Source: Amulumruptor sp947039275 | GTDB lineage: Bacteria; Bacteroidota; Bacteroidia; Bacteroidales; Muribaculaceae | Reading direction: 5' to 3' | Assembly (NCBI GenBank): GCA_947039275.1 | Contig: CAMQYL010000010.1 | Location: 1 to 64,000 of the forward strand | Length of the DNA: 64,000 nt | Shown here: positions 7,765-16,450 of the stretch, piece after piece | Numbering within the stretch: the first letter of the stretch is position 1 | Layout: every line of letters begins with the position of its first letter | Notes under the pieces: model-generated | What the model saw: the letters and a program-made list of their open reading frames with translations, nothing else | What the model was told of the DNA's origin: nothing | Database searches by the model: none | Position numbers and translations under genes: made by a program

Positions 7765-7973
7765 ATTGCGCCTCCGTTTTGTTTGCAGACAGCTGCCATG
7801 TCATCCACGCAGTCATTAAAAGATAACTGATGCTCGATTTCATAGTGCTTTTCAAGAAAGTCGAGACCTTTGAATCTTATGAGATAATTCGTGGCTTGCT
7901 TAAATGTCAGTCCAAATTTTGATGCGAACTCGCTTATTGCAGCGACTATGTATCTTATTTTGTTATTTTTCAT
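7761..7973 (-). CDS. DUF3791 protein, putative antitoxin
   Basis: From the ATG at 7973 this is a 70-residue protein. A start at 8000 would add nine residues. It has the DUF3791 pattern: KIRYIVAAISEFASKFGLTFKQATNYLI, then LDFLEKHYEIEHQLSFNDCVDDMA, a compact helical fold. DUF3791 genes commonly precede DUF3990 genes in Bacteroidales and Firmicutes. The coupling here is the overlap at 7761-7764. The antitoxin role is inference. Confidence 0.75.
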   Translation of the reverse strand: MKNNKIRYIVAAISEFASKFGLTFKQATNYLIRFKGLDFLEKHYEIEHQLSFNDCVDDMAAVCKQNGGAI

Positions 7974-8043
7974 GTCGTATTTGAAGTGGGTATATGGCAA
8001 AAAAATCCTGTGGGCAAGGATTGCTACAGGATTTTCAAGTTAG

Positions 8044-8131
8044 CGGAGTGACCGAGATTCGAACTCGGGATACGCTTTTGGCGTATACACGCTTTCCAGG
8101 CGTGCCTCTTCAGCCACTCGAGCACCACTCC
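8044..8131 (-). tRNA. tRNA-Ser (anticodon GGA)
   Basis: On the minus strand the acceptor stem GGAGTGG/TCACTCC is followed by discriminator G. The anticodon arm CACGC-CTGGAAA-GCGTG gives GGA. The long variable arm TATACGCC/AAAAGCGTA and the T arm CCGAGTTCGAATCTCGG are those of a class II serine tRNA. No CCA is encoded. Confidence 0.95.
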
Positions 8132-8148
8132 GTTGGTTTGCGACAGTG

Positions 8149-8179
8149 CAAAGGTAGTATTAAAAATCCATTTATGCAA
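8149..8179 (-). promoter_or_regulatory. Promoter of tRNA-Ser
   Basis: On the minus strand TTG (complement of 8177-8179), 20 nt, and TACCTTTG (complement of 8149-8156) lie 18 nt before the tRNA. The -7 sequence is identical to that of tRNA-Leu. Confidence 0.7.
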
Positions 8180-8190
8180 TTAGTCGCTGA

Positions 8191-8964
8191 TCAAAAACGC
8201 CATCCGACGGTGCCGAGGGCTGCCAGATTGCGCACCCTGGGATGGATGGTGCCTGAGTCGGAGTCATTGGCGACATTTTTCAGACCGAACATGGTGCGGA
8301 AACCAACGGTGACATGTTTCCACACATCGATGGATGTGCCTACCATCAAGCCCCAGTCGGAGCGGTACTGCGAATTGATGAAGGCGTCGGGGTCGTTGTA
8401 ATAATCCGCATCAACTTTTTCGTATATGTTGACCATCTGCCCTAGCTCATTGATATATGAGCTCATGAGGGTCTGGTGTTGCGTGCCTGTGAGTCCGAGC
8501 GAGTAATAGAAACCGCCTTGCAGGTTCCAGCGGACATTGTCAGCCAGATTGAATCGGACCGACACATATACCGGCACTTCAAACGAATACGAACGGTTAG
8601 AGAGTCGTATGGCTGATGTCGGTATCTCGTCAGTTCCGCGAAATGCCATGGAGGTGCTGCTGTTGCGCGCCATGAAGTTTAACTCTGTGCTGAGAGCCAA
8701 GTAATTACGTAATCCGAATGTCACCGAACCGCCTACGCCTCCTGCAAATCCTGCCGACATGTCTATGTCGGTTATTGCCGGGTAGCAGCTTTGGTAGTTT
8801 TGCAGCAGGGTGCTTGTCCCGGCGAGTCCATGTATGCCTATCTCCAGGAATTTGTCGGCAGGGCGCGTGTCAAAAAAATCCGCAGCCGCAGAGTGCACAG
8901 GCGCGATTAATAAAAGAGATATTGATGTGAATATCGATGTTAATATGCTTTTGATATGTGTCAT
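8191..8964 (-). CDS. Outer-membrane beta-barrel protein
   Basis: From the ATG at 8964 the protein has a clear signal peptide (MTHIKSILTSIFTSISLLLIAPVHSAAA, written here as one segment ending near residue 27). The rest is beta-barrel-like: alternating aromatic strands such as VGGSVTFGLRNYLALSTELNF and FEVPVYVSVRFNLADNVRW, ending GWRF with a terminal aromatic. The family is PorT/OmpW-like outer membrane protein beta-barrel. Its role is unknown. An upstream in-frame start at 9096 would put 44 residues before the signal peptide and is rejected. It is divergent from the YitT gene. Confidence 0.8.
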   Translation of the reverse strand: MTHIKSILTSIFTSISLLLIAPVHSAAADFFDTRPADKFLEIGIHGLAGTSTLLQNYQSCYPAITDIDMSAGFAGGVGGSVTFGLRNYLALSTELNFMARNSSTSMAFRGTDEIPTSAIRLSNRSYSFEVPVYVSVRFNLADNVRWNLQGGFYYSLGLTGTQHQTLMSSYINELGQMVNIYEKVDADYYNDPDAFINSQYRSDWGLMVGTSIDVWKHVTVGFRTMFGLKNVANDSDSGTIHPRVRNLAALGTVGWRF

Positions 8965-9089
8965 GGTCAAGGGATGAATAGGACATGTCTTATGCACATG
9001 CATCACAAAGTTACAAATATCTCTGTCATTTGGATGTCCGAAACGAAAAAAATTGCTATGTTTGCACAGCCTTAAAAAGTAACACCATA

Positions 9090-10037
9090 ATGACACTGTC
9101 GTATAACAAGATTTGGCTTTCTGCCAAGGACTATATCATCATCACTTTAGGTCTCACGATGTATGCCTTCGGATTCTGTGCGTTTGTCTTGCCGGAGAAG
9201 GTGGTCATCGGAGGCGTGACGGGTGTGAGTACCATTGTGTATTTTGTCACTCAGGATCATTTCAGCCACGGGGTTCCTGTGGCGGTGACCGCTTATGCCA
9301 TCAATGCCATACTGCTCGCTATAGCGTGGCGCAAGGTGGGCAAGACGTTTGTAATCCGCACGATATTCGGCGCGACGGTGCTGTCGCTCGGCATAGGTTT
9401 CTTTCAGCCGTTTTTCCATGAGCCGATAGTCAAGGGTCAGGATTTCATGAATGTGCTCATCGGAGCCATTATGGGCGGCTTCGGCGTGGGACTCACATAT
9501 ATCCACAACGGCTCTACAGGCGGCACGGATATTGTGGCTGCCATAGTCTCCAAGAAAAGCAATGTGTCGTTCGGACGCATGATGATATATATTGACATGT
9601 GTATCATCGGATCGTCATATTTCATATTCCACAGCGTAGAGACCACCATATATGGTGTGGTTTTCCTTTTCGTGGTGCCGATGCTCGCCGATGTCATTAT
9701 CAATACCAACCGCCAGGCGGTGCAGTTTACCATCATTTCGTCGCACTGGAAGGAGATAGCCGATGCGGTGCTGTCGAAAGCCCACCGTGGTTGTACGGTG
9801 CTTGACGGTGTGGGCTGGTACAGCAAGCACGATGTCAAGGTGCTTCTGGTGATGTGCCGCCGCTATGAGTCAGTGACCATATTCCGCATAGTCAAGAGCA
9901 TCGACGAACACGCATTCATAGCTCAGGGTCTCGTAAACGGTGTCTACGGCGAGGGCTTCGACACCATTAAGCTCAAGCTGCCCAAACAACCCTCGCCAGC
10001 CGAGGATGCGCAGGCAGCATCGCGCACCCATCACTGA
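9090..10037 (+). CDS. YitT family membrane protein (DUF2179)
   Basis: An inner-membrane protein of unknown transport or regulatory function. From the ATG at 9090 it has 315 residues. Five to six hydrophobic helices fill the first ~200 residues (YIIITLGLTMYAFGFCAFVL, GGVTGVSTIVYF, NGSTGGTDIVAAI). A soluble C-terminal DUF2179 domain follows (residues ~215-295: AVQFTIISSHWKEIADAVL, RGCTVLDGVGWYS, EGFDTIKLK). A TATGTTTG element at 9057-9064 lies 25 nt before the start, so the upstream in-frame start at 8985 is rejected. A REPIN follows the stop codon. Confidence 0.88.
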   Translation: MTLSYNKIWLSAKDYIIITLGLTMYAFGFCAFVLPEKVVIGGVTGVSTIVYFVTQDHFSHGVPVAVTAYAINAILLAIAWRKVGKTFVIRTIFGATVLSLGIGFFQPFFHEPIVKGQDFMNVLIGAIMGGFGVGLTYIHNGSTGGTDIVAAIVSKKSNVSFGRMMIYIDMCIIGSSYFIFHSVETTIYGVVFLFVVPMLADVIINTNRQAVQFTIISSHWKEIADAVLSKAHRGCTVLDGVGWYSKHDVKVLLVMCRRYESVTIFRIVKSIDEHAFIAQGLVNGVYGEGFDTIKLKLPKQPSPAEDAQAASRTHH

Positions 10038-10065
10038 TGTGGTGTATCCATTGACGGTATTTCAA

Positions 10066-10144
10066 TGTAGGGACGCGGCGTGCCGCGTCATCGCATCAGG
10101 CGATGTGTGTTGCCTTTGATGACGCGGCACGCCGCGTCCCTACA
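10066..10144. repeat. REPIN, GC-type stem
   Basis: Two inverted REPs each read TGTAGGGAC followed by the palindrome ACGCGGC-GT-GCCGCGT. They are separated by about 35 bp and span the gap between the convergent YitT and NDH-2 genes. The GTAG head directly before the palindrome is the mark of RAYT-recognised REPs. A near-identical copy lies at 53082-53158. Confidence 0.85.
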
Positions 10145-10199
10145 AGACTACAAATTATGGAGTTATGACGTGGTGTGCTATTTTGCCAGTGGATCCGGT

Positions 10200-11483
10200 T
10201 TATTCGCCCCAGCGGCGGCGGAGGGGATAGCGGTTGGGGTGCATGAGCAGACGCAGGGAGGTGGTGTAGCTGCAATACGACCAGATCCAGTTGATGAGGA
10301 CGGTGATCTTGTTGCGCATGCCGAGGATGGAAATCAGATGCACGAACATCCATGTGAACCATGCGGGGCGTCCGTAGAGGTTGAGGTGGTTGAGGTCAGC
10401 TACGGCGCGGTTGCGTCCTACGGTTGCCATCGAGCCTTTGTCTTTGTAGCGGAACGGGATACTCCATGAGCCTTTGCGCAAGTTCTTTGCCAGATTGTGG
10501 GCTTGCTGTATCGCCACCTGTGCGAGCTGCGGGTCGCCCTTGGGCTTGTCGGCAGTGGGCATGATGCAGACATCGCCGAGCGAATAGACATCTTCAAGTC
10601 CAGCTACACGGTTGTACTCATCGACCACGTAGCGGTTTCCTGGACCGCGCTGGGGCTGCTTGCCCTGGAATGTGACCGGGACGGCTGTCACACCGGCTGT
10701 CCATATGACAGTCTCGCTGTAGATGGTGCTGCCGTCTTTGAGGGTGACGATATTGTCCTTGTAGCTCTCCATCAGAGTGTTGAGTCGCACTTCTACCATC
10801 AGATGCCCGAGGTATTCGAGTGCATGACCCGATGATGTCTCGCTCATGGTGCGCAGCAGGCGGTCGGTGCCTTCGAGCAGTATGATGCGCACATCGTCAA
10901 CGTTGAGTTCGGGATATTCGCGCTTGAGGATATAGCGTTTCATCTCTCCGATGGCTCCAGCCATCTCCACTCCTGTCGGACCGCCGCCGATTACCACAAA
11001 TGTCAGCAGACGTTTGCGCTCTGCCTCGTCATGGCAGATGGATGCCCGTTCGAGGCGGTCGAGAATCTCGTTGCGGCAGCGGATTGCCTCCGCCGCGCTC
11101 TTGAGGGTGAATACGCGTTTGAGCAGTTCGTCGTTGCCGAAAAAATTGTTGGTCGTGCCATTTGCTATTACGAGCGAATCGTAGGGGATGCGCTCAAACT
11201 GCGTCTCCACCCACTTCTGGTCGGTGTTGACAGTCATCACATCGCCCATGCGGTAGTGGACGCCGCGCACCGAGCCTTTGCGCATCTCGCGGCGGAAGGG
11301 GAACGATATGCTGCCGGGGTCGAGACCGCTGGACGCTATCTGATAGAACAGCGGAGGGAAGCTGTGGAAATTGTTGCGGTCGACGATGGTCACGTCCCAG
11401 CGTGACTTGTCAATCTTCTTGGCGAGATTGAGCCCGGCGAAACCGCCGCCTATTATCACCATTCTCGGTAGTTGCTGTGCCAT
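10200..11483 (-). CDS. Type II NADH dehydrogenase-like FAD oxidoreductase
   Basis: A peripheral membrane flavoprotein that passes electrons from NAD(P)H to quinone without pumping protons. From the ATG at 11483 it has 427 residues. The FAD site GGGFAGLNLAKK lies at residues ~10-21. A second nucleotide-binding site, VVIGGGPTGVEMAGAIGEM, lies near residue 165. The conserved VYSLGDVCIMP contacts FAD. The hydrophobic/basic C-terminus (TWMFVHLISILGMRNKITVLINW) fits membrane attachment of NDH-2 enzymes. The upstream start at 11540 would overlap the MATE gene and is rejected. It is probably last in a run ssb-OPT-MATE-NDH. Confidence 0.9.
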   Translation of the reverse strand: MAQQLPRMVIIGGGFAGLNLAKKIDKSRWDVTIVDRNNFHSFPPLFYQIASSGLDPGSISFPFRREMRKGSVRGVHYRMGDVMTVNTDQKWVETQFERIPYDSLVIANGTTNNFFGNDELLKRVFTLKSAAEAIRCRNEILDRLERASICHDEAERKRLLTFVVIGGGPTGVEMAGAIGEMKRYILKREYPELNVDDVRIILLEGTDRLLRTMSETSSGHALEYLGHLMVEVRLNTLMESYKDNIVTLKDGSTIYSETVIWTAGVTAVPVTFQGKQPQRGPGNRYVVDEYNRVAGLEDVYSLGDVCIMPTADKPKGDPQLAQVAIQQAHNLAKNLRKGSWSIPFRYKDKGSMATVGRNRAVADLNHLNLYGRPAWFTWMFVHLISILGMRNKITVLINWIWSYCSYTTSLRLLMHPNRYPLRRRWGE

Positions 11484-11502
11484 TGTAGAGATTATGATGG
11501 GG

Positions 11503-12828
11503 TTATATATGTTGCTGAGTTTGTTGTATCGATTTGTCAATGCGGCGTAGCATGCCGGACCAGAGGACAGCCTGGGTGAGGCTTCGGGTCAGCAGGTATG
11601 CCAGAAATGCCAGCCAGAGTCCGTGGTTGCCCATAGTGTGGTAGGCTGTGAGGTAGACGGCGAAGAATGCTATGGCAGCATAGAGCATCGGCAGAAGCAT
11701 CATCTTGTTGGATGTAGTGCCTATGAAGATGCCGTCGTAGGCAAAGGCGGCAAAGCTCGCCAACGGGATGGCGAATGCCCATGCGGCGTATTCCGCTGAA
11801 GCTTCTATGACCTGGCGGTCATTACTGAGGATGCCGAGAAACCACTCTCCACCGAGTATATAGAGGACTGTGAACACTGCGGCGAGAGATGCGCTCCATC
11901 GCAGCAGCGACCTGACGGTCTGCCGCAGTGCGGTCACATCGCGGCGACCGATGTCGCGTCCTACGAGAGCTTCGCCGGCAAAGGCGTAGCCGTCCATCAC
12001 GTAGCTGAACAGCATGAACAGCTGCAGCAGCAGGGCGTTGGCAGCAAGGACTACATTGCCCTGGGAGGCTCCGGTGCGTGTGAACCAAAGCGTCACGGCT
12101 ATCATGCACACGGTGCGCAGAAACAGCACCACGTTAGTGCGGAAGAATCTGGCGAGTTCGCGCGGTGCTATTACGGGTTTCCATCCTTGCCACTTGGGGT
12201 GCTGGCGCAGTGCCATGACCAAGAACGCCAATGCACCTATCCATTGGGCTGCCAATGTGCCTGTGGCTACCCCCTCAATGCGCCATCCTAATCCGAACAC
12301 GAGCACGAGGCTTATGAGGATGTTGGAGACATTGATGAGGATGGAGACCCACATGGGTGTGCGCGAATCCTGCCTGCCGAGAAACCATCCGGAGAATCCA
12401 TATGTGGCAAGCACCGCCGGCGCGCCCCATATGGCTATGCTGAAGTAGCGGAGTGCCAGCTCCGATGACTCGTCCGAGGAATCGACAAAGTGTATCAGGG
12501 GAGAGGCGAGAAGTGGAGACAGGGCTATGAAGCAGATGCCGATGACAACAGAGACGAGCAGCTCGCGTGACAGTATCAGACTCTGGGCATCGGAGTCGCC
12601 GCGTCCATATGCCTGGGCTGTCATGCCGCTTGCACTCATGCGTATGAACGACACGAGCCAGTAGAGGAGGTTGAACACCGTGCTGCCCACGGCAATCGCG
12701 GCAAGATACACAGCCGAACCCATGTGTCCCGTGATAGCCACATCTACCAGTCCGAGCAGCGGAGTGGTGATGTTGGTGACTATTGACGGCAGGGCGAGAG
12801 CCAGTATGTCGCGATCGGTTTTCTTCAC
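11503..12828 (-). CDS. MATE family efflux transporter (DinF-like)
   Basis: A 441-residue inner-membrane multidrug/cation antiporter with about 12 hydrophobic segments in two related halves. The N-terminus DILALALPSIVTNITTPLLGLVDVAI is the family signature, with GLVDVAITGHMG in helix 2. The substrate cannot be read from sequence. It lies 3 nt after the OPT gene and 19 nt before the NDH-2 start, so the three are probably co-transcribed. Confidence 0.92.
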   Translation of the reverse strand: MKKTDRDILALALPSIVTNITTPLLGLVDVAITGHMGSAVYLAAIAVGSTVFNLLYWLVSFIRMSASGMTAQAYGRGDSDAQSLILSRELLVSVVIGICFIALSPLLASPLIHFVDSSDESSELALRYFSIAIWGAPAVLATYGFSGWFLGRQDSRTPMWVSILINVSNILISLVLVFGLGWRIEGVATGTLAAQWIGALAFLVMALRQHPKWQGWKPVIAPRELARFFRTNVVLFLRTVCMIAVTLWFTRTGASQGNVVLAANALLLQLFMLFSYVMDGYAFAGEALVGRDIGRRDVTALRQTVRSLLRWSASLAAVFTVLYILGGEWFLGILSNDRQVIEASAEYAAWAFAIPLASFAAFAYDGIFIGTTSNKMMLLPMLYAAIAFFAVYLTAYHTMGNHGLWLAFLAYLLTRSLTQAVLWSGMLRRIDKSIQQTQQHI

Positions 12829-12831
12829 GGG

Positions 12832-14844
12832 CTATCGTTTTATCATGCCTTTAGCCCGCATGCTGTCCCATCCTACATAGATGATGAGAAGCACGTAGAC
12901 CACGAGACCGAGCAGTTGATTGAGCCCCTGTTCCATGGGGCAGGTGTATTCAAATCCGAGGAAGCGGGTAAGAGCTGCGAACACGCCGAAGAGCGCACCG
13001 CCGGCTATAAGTCCTGAGGCGATGAGGGTGCCGCGGTCACGGCGCGCATCATTGACAGCCTTGTCCTTGGAACGCGAACCTACAAACCATGCCAGCGCAC
13101 CGCCTACGATAAGAGGAGTGTTGAGGCTCAGGGGGATGAACATGCCGAGGCAGAATGCCAGAGCCGGAACACCGAGCCAGTTGAGGAGCAGGGCGAGTAT
13201 CGCACCTGTGAGATATAGTATCCAGGGAGTGTCACCACCCATCATCAGCGGCTCGATTACCTTTGCCATGGCGTTGGCTTGGGGTGCCACGAGGGCATTT
13301 TCGCCGCTGAATCCGTACACGTCGTTGAGCAGAAGTATAACACCGCCTACTGTAGCTGCCGAAACGAGTGTGCCGAGGAATTTCCAGCTCTCCTGTTTGC
13401 GAGGCGTGGAGCCGAGCCAATAACCTACTTTGAGGTCGGTCACGAAGCCGCCAGCCATAGATAGTGCCGTGCAGACCACGCCGCCGATAATCATTGATGC
13501 AACTATGCCGCTCGATCCGCTCATGCCTATCGCCACGAATATCACCGATGCCACGATGAGGGTCATCAGGGTCATGCCGCTGACAGGGTTGCTGCCCACG
13601 ATGGCTATGGCGTTGGCTGCCACGGTGGTAAACAGGAATGCTATCACGGTCACCACGATCCATGCCACAAGCGCCTGCCAGAAGTTGTGGATGACACCTA
13701 CCCAGAAGAACAGGAGGACTGCCACCAAGGCTATGACGATGAAGAATGTGATATGCTTCATGGAGATGTCGAGCTGCCAGCGTATAGGTCGCTTGCCTGC
13801 TTCGCCGCCTTTGAACTCGCGTGTGGCAAGTCCGACAGCCTGTACGATGATGCCCCATGACTTGACTATGCCGATGACTCCAGCCATGGCTATGCCGCCG
13901 ATGCCTATGAGGCGCGCGTAGTCGCTGAATATCTGTTCTGCCGGGAGCGATGCTATCTCAGGCATGCCGTAGGAGCCCATCAAGGGTATTACGACCCACC
14001 AGATGAACGCCGATCCGGCGCAGATGACAAATGCGTATTTCAGTCCGATTATATATCCCAAGCCGAGCAGAGCGGCTCCGGTGTTGCAGGTAAGCACCAC
14101 TTTTGCCTTTTCGACGGCTGCCTGTCCCCATGATGTGGCTGCGGTGGTGATGGTGCCAGCCCAGAAGCCGAATGTCTCCACCACATAGTCATAGATGCCG
14201 CCGATGAGGCTGGCAACGACGAGAGTCAGTGCCTGACCTCCTTTCTCACCCTTGGCTGAAGTCTGTCCGCTCGCCAATACCTGAGCTGTAGCAGTAGCTT
14301 CGGGGAAAGGATACTTGCCGTGCATGTCCTTGACGAAGTACTTGCGGAAGGGGATGAAAAACAGTATGCCCAATATGCCGCCTAAGAGGCTGCTGAGAAA
14401 TATCTCAAGGAAGTCTACAGTGATGTCGGGGTATGATGCCTGGAGGATGTAGAGGGCAGGGAGGGTGAATATCGCACCTGCGACTATGACGCCCGAGCAA
14501 GCTCCGATTGACTGTATGATGACGTTCTGACCGAGAGGATTTTTCTTCTTCAATGCGCCCGAAAGACCCACGGCGATGATGGCGATGGGGATGGCGGCTT
14601 CAAACACCTGTCCGACCTTAAGTCCGAGATAGGCGGCTGCCGCGCTGAATATGACGGCTAAGATGAGACCGAGAGTGACTGAGTATGGGGTCACCTCCTT
14701 GTATTCGCGCGCCGGATGCATCATGGGGCGGAATGTCTCGTCTGCCGCGAGTTCGCGGAAAGCGTTTTCCGGAAGCTGTGCGGGATCCGCGTCAAGGTAT
14801 ATCTCCTTGTTTTCGGCTGATAGGTCGGTGGTCTTGGTTGACAT
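12832..14844 (-). CDS. OPT family oligopeptide transporter
   Basis: A 670-residue inner-membrane transporter with about 16 hydrophobic segments. Bacterial OPT proteins of this type are predicted to carry oligopeptides or metal chelates by secondary transport. Family features include YSVTLGLILAVIFSAAAAYLGLKVG (N-terminal helix), GKYPFPEATATAQVLASG and the C-terminal GLIAGGALFGVFAAL. It follows ssb by 39 nt and precedes MATE by 3 nt. Confidence 0.93.
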   Translation of the reverse strand: MSTKTTDLSAENKEIYLDADPAQLPENAFRELAADETFRPMMHPAREYKEVTPYSVTLGLILAVIFSAAAAYLGLKVGQVFEAAIPIAIIAVGLSGALKKKNPLGQNVIIQSIGACSGVIVAGAIFTLPALYILQASYPDITVDFLEIFLSSLLGGILGILFFIPFRKYFVKDMHGKYPFPEATATAQVLASGQTSAKGEKGGQALTLVVASLIGGIYDYVVETFGFWAGTITTAATSWGQAAVEKAKVVLTCNTGAALLGLGYIIGLKYAFVICAGSAFIWWVVIPLMGSYGMPEIASLPAEQIFSDYARLIGIGGIAMAGVIGIVKSWGIIVQAVGLATREFKGGEAGKRPIRWQLDISMKHITFFIVIALVAVLLFFWVGVIHNFWQALVAWIVVTVIAFLFTTVAANAIAIVGSNPVSGMTLMTLIVASVIFVAIGMSGSSGIVASMIIGGVVCTALSMAGGFVTDLKVGYWLGSTPRKQESWKFLGTLVSAATVGGVILLLNDVYGFSGENALVAPQANAMAKVIEPLMMGGDTPWILYLTGAILALLLNWLGVPALAFCLGMFIPLSLNTPLIVGGALAWFVGSRSKDKAVNDARRDRGTLIASGLIAGGALFGVFAALTRFLGFEYTCPMEQGLNQLLGLVVYVLLIIYVGWDSMRAKGMIKR

Positions 14845-14883
14845 AATGTGATGATGTTTTGGGTTTCAGGTATTGAATGTAGG

Positions 14884-15210
14884 TTAAGGCTGCTGCCGTC
14901 CGAGTATCTCGAAGTTGTCCACGTATATCTCGGTGACAGTGCGTTTGATGGCGTTGCGGTCCTCCCAGTAACGGGTGCGCAGACGCCCTTCGATGTAAAG
15001 TTTGGTGCCTTTGCGTATGTATCGTTCGGCGGCTTCGGCGGCAGCGTCCCACATGACTATGTTGTGCCACTCGGTCAGCTCAGGAGAGTTGGCGGAAGCG
15101 CGCTCGTTGGTGGCAAGGGGAAAAGTTGCCACCGGACGCTTCTGCTCGAGGTAACGCACCTCTGGGTCGCGCCCCACATTGCCGAGAAGTATAACCTTGT
15201 TGACTGACAT
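14884..15210 (-). CDS. ssb: Short single-stranded DNA-binding protein
   Basis: A 108-residue OB-fold protein that binds single-stranded DNA. The start MSVNKVILLGNVGRDPEVRYLE and TEWHNIVMWDAAAEAAERYIRKGTKLYIEGRLRTR are typical SSB segments (split here by the family's variable loop). It ends NFEILGRQQP directly after the OB fold. The Gly/Pro-rich linker and the acidic DDDIPF-like tip that recruits repair proteins are missing, so it may be an auxiliary paralogue. It lies next to the restriction locus, and the OPT gene follows. Confidence 0.9.
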   Translation of the reverse strand: MSVNKVILLGNVGRDPEVRYLEQKRPVATFPLATNERASANSPELTEWHNIVMWDAAAEAAERYIRKGTKLYIEGRLRTRYWEDRNAIKRTVTEIYVDNFEILGRQQP

Positions 15211-15288
15211 ACACGCACTAAAAAGGACACTACAAAGTTAGCAATTCCCCACCACTTAGCCAAAAGCCCCACTTAGCGGATTATAGTC

Positions 15289-15819
15289 TCATAAGCTTTG
15301 CGCTCTTGTAGGATAAAAATGTTTTATTGAGGCGATCACTTTTTTCTTTATTCCATTTATCAAGTGTTCCATTAGGGTGTAATCTATGTCACCATTGTCA
15401 TCAACAGGCATCATCACGGTATCAGCTGTGATTTTTGCCTTTGAGATTGAATCGCCCCAATGGTATTTATGCGACAGGCTGCGGATGAGAGAGGAGACTA
15501 TAAACAGGCTGATATTTTCGGTCGGTTCCATTTCTCGCAATTTCAACACCAGATTATGGCTGTCATTTGAGTAGAAATCCCTGGGTTGGTATGTAATGAC
15601 CGTGGTTTTACCGCCGATCATTATCGAGTTGCCGCGTTCGATTAAGTTCCTGTCATAATTTATGTATGAAGCAATGGAATTGTTGTCCACTCCGGCGGTA
15701 ACATAGGGAGTGTTGCCGCTGTTATAAGTGACCTCCGTCTTAAGAATATTGTGAGTGTTTTGGACTTCAAAGAGGTCCAAAATCCGATATTCCTTATATG
15801 TGATGGAATCAGTCTCCAA
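15289..15819 (-). CDS. C-terminal half of a frameshifted BcgI-like specificity subunit
   Basis: This is the second target-recognition half of a DNA specificity subunit (176 residues from a TTG at 15819). It contains the segment THNILK, a GGKTTVITYQPRDFYSNDSHN stretch of 20-odd residues shared by the family, and an end IDYTLMEHLINGIKKKVI. It overlaps the N-terminal half by 11 nt in another frame. Removing one C from the C6 run at 15841-15846 (G6 on the plus strand) fuses the two into a ~387-residue subunit, the expected length. As written it lacks a good start. Confidence 0.8.
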   Translation of the reverse strand: METDSITYKEYRILDLFEVQNTHNILKTEVTYNSGNTPYVTAGVDNNSIASYINYDRNLIERGNSIMIGGKTTVITYQPRDFYSNDSHNLVLKLREMEPTENISLFIVSSLIRSLSHKYHWGDSISKAKITADTVMMPVDDNGDIDYTLMEHLINGIKKKVIASIKHFYPTRAQSL

Positions 15820-16450
15820 TCTGCGTAAAGTGCTGATTTCGGGGGGTAGGGGCTATGTTATCAAAGCCACAGGCTTTGATATAGGCTTCGAGTTCGCGTA
15901 TCCGCTCCTCTATGAAAGTTACAGCGACATAGCCTTCAATGTCGTAAGGCACATTGATTTCTATTTCATTGAATAGAGATTCAAACTGTCTGACGGAACC
16001 ATTAAGTAGCTTGTGTCTGCTCTTGTTAAACCATGTGATAAACCATAAGGCCACCTTTGGCGTAAGACCATCGAACAATGGAAATACGGTCTTGGTAAAC
16101 TGCCCGGCATAGAAGTCGTGTTCTTGATAGAAGAACTGCATTCCCATCATGCCTACAGCGATACTGTTCCCTTGTATGAGGTGTTCGGAATCCAAATAAT
16201 CAACGTAACCCAGAATGCCGTTATTAAACACTGTGCGGGTAAAATAAGGGTATTCTGAATTTTTGGAGAAGTTGAAGGCTCCCTTATCCAATTGTGGATT
16301 TGATTTGACCTTGAAGAGTTTTGAAGCCTTTGTTTTTAAGAAATAGCCCCCGGCTTTAGTGAATTTTTCAAGAGCTTTTGACCGGGGGCTTATTGTTTTC
16401 CCAGGCGGTCCTCCAGAGTCTGCTTCTTTAAGATTTCGCTTACTTGCCAT
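15809..16450 (-). CDS. N-terminal half of a frameshifted BcgI-like specificity subunit
   Basis: The first target-recognition half of the S subunit, which determines the DNA sequence bound by the companion methylase-nuclease. It has 213 residues and recognisable motifs: LFKVKSNPQLDKGAF, EYPYFTRTVFNNGI, QFFYQEHDFYAGQFTKT and the connecting helix RIRELEAYIKACGFDN. It loses frame at a C6 run (15841-15846) and ends 12 codons later. The start overlaps the methylase 3' end by 61 nt. Whether the break is biological or a sequence error is open. Confidence 0.8.
   Translation of the reverse strand: MASKRNLKEADSGGPPGKTISPRSKALEKFTKAGGYFLKTKASKLFKVKSNPQLDKGAFNFSKNSEYPYFTRTVFNNGILGYVDYLDSEHLIQGNSIAVGMMGMQFFYQEHDFYAGQFTKTVFPLFDGLTPKVALWFITWFNKSRHKLLNGSVRQFESLFNEIEINVPYDIEGYVAVTFIEERIRELEAYIKACGFDNIAPTPRNQHFTQIGD

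Noticed and set aside
7994..8401. 135-codon frame spanning tRNA-Ser
   Set aside because: It covers a complete tRNA and the 3' part of the beta-barrel gene on the other strand.
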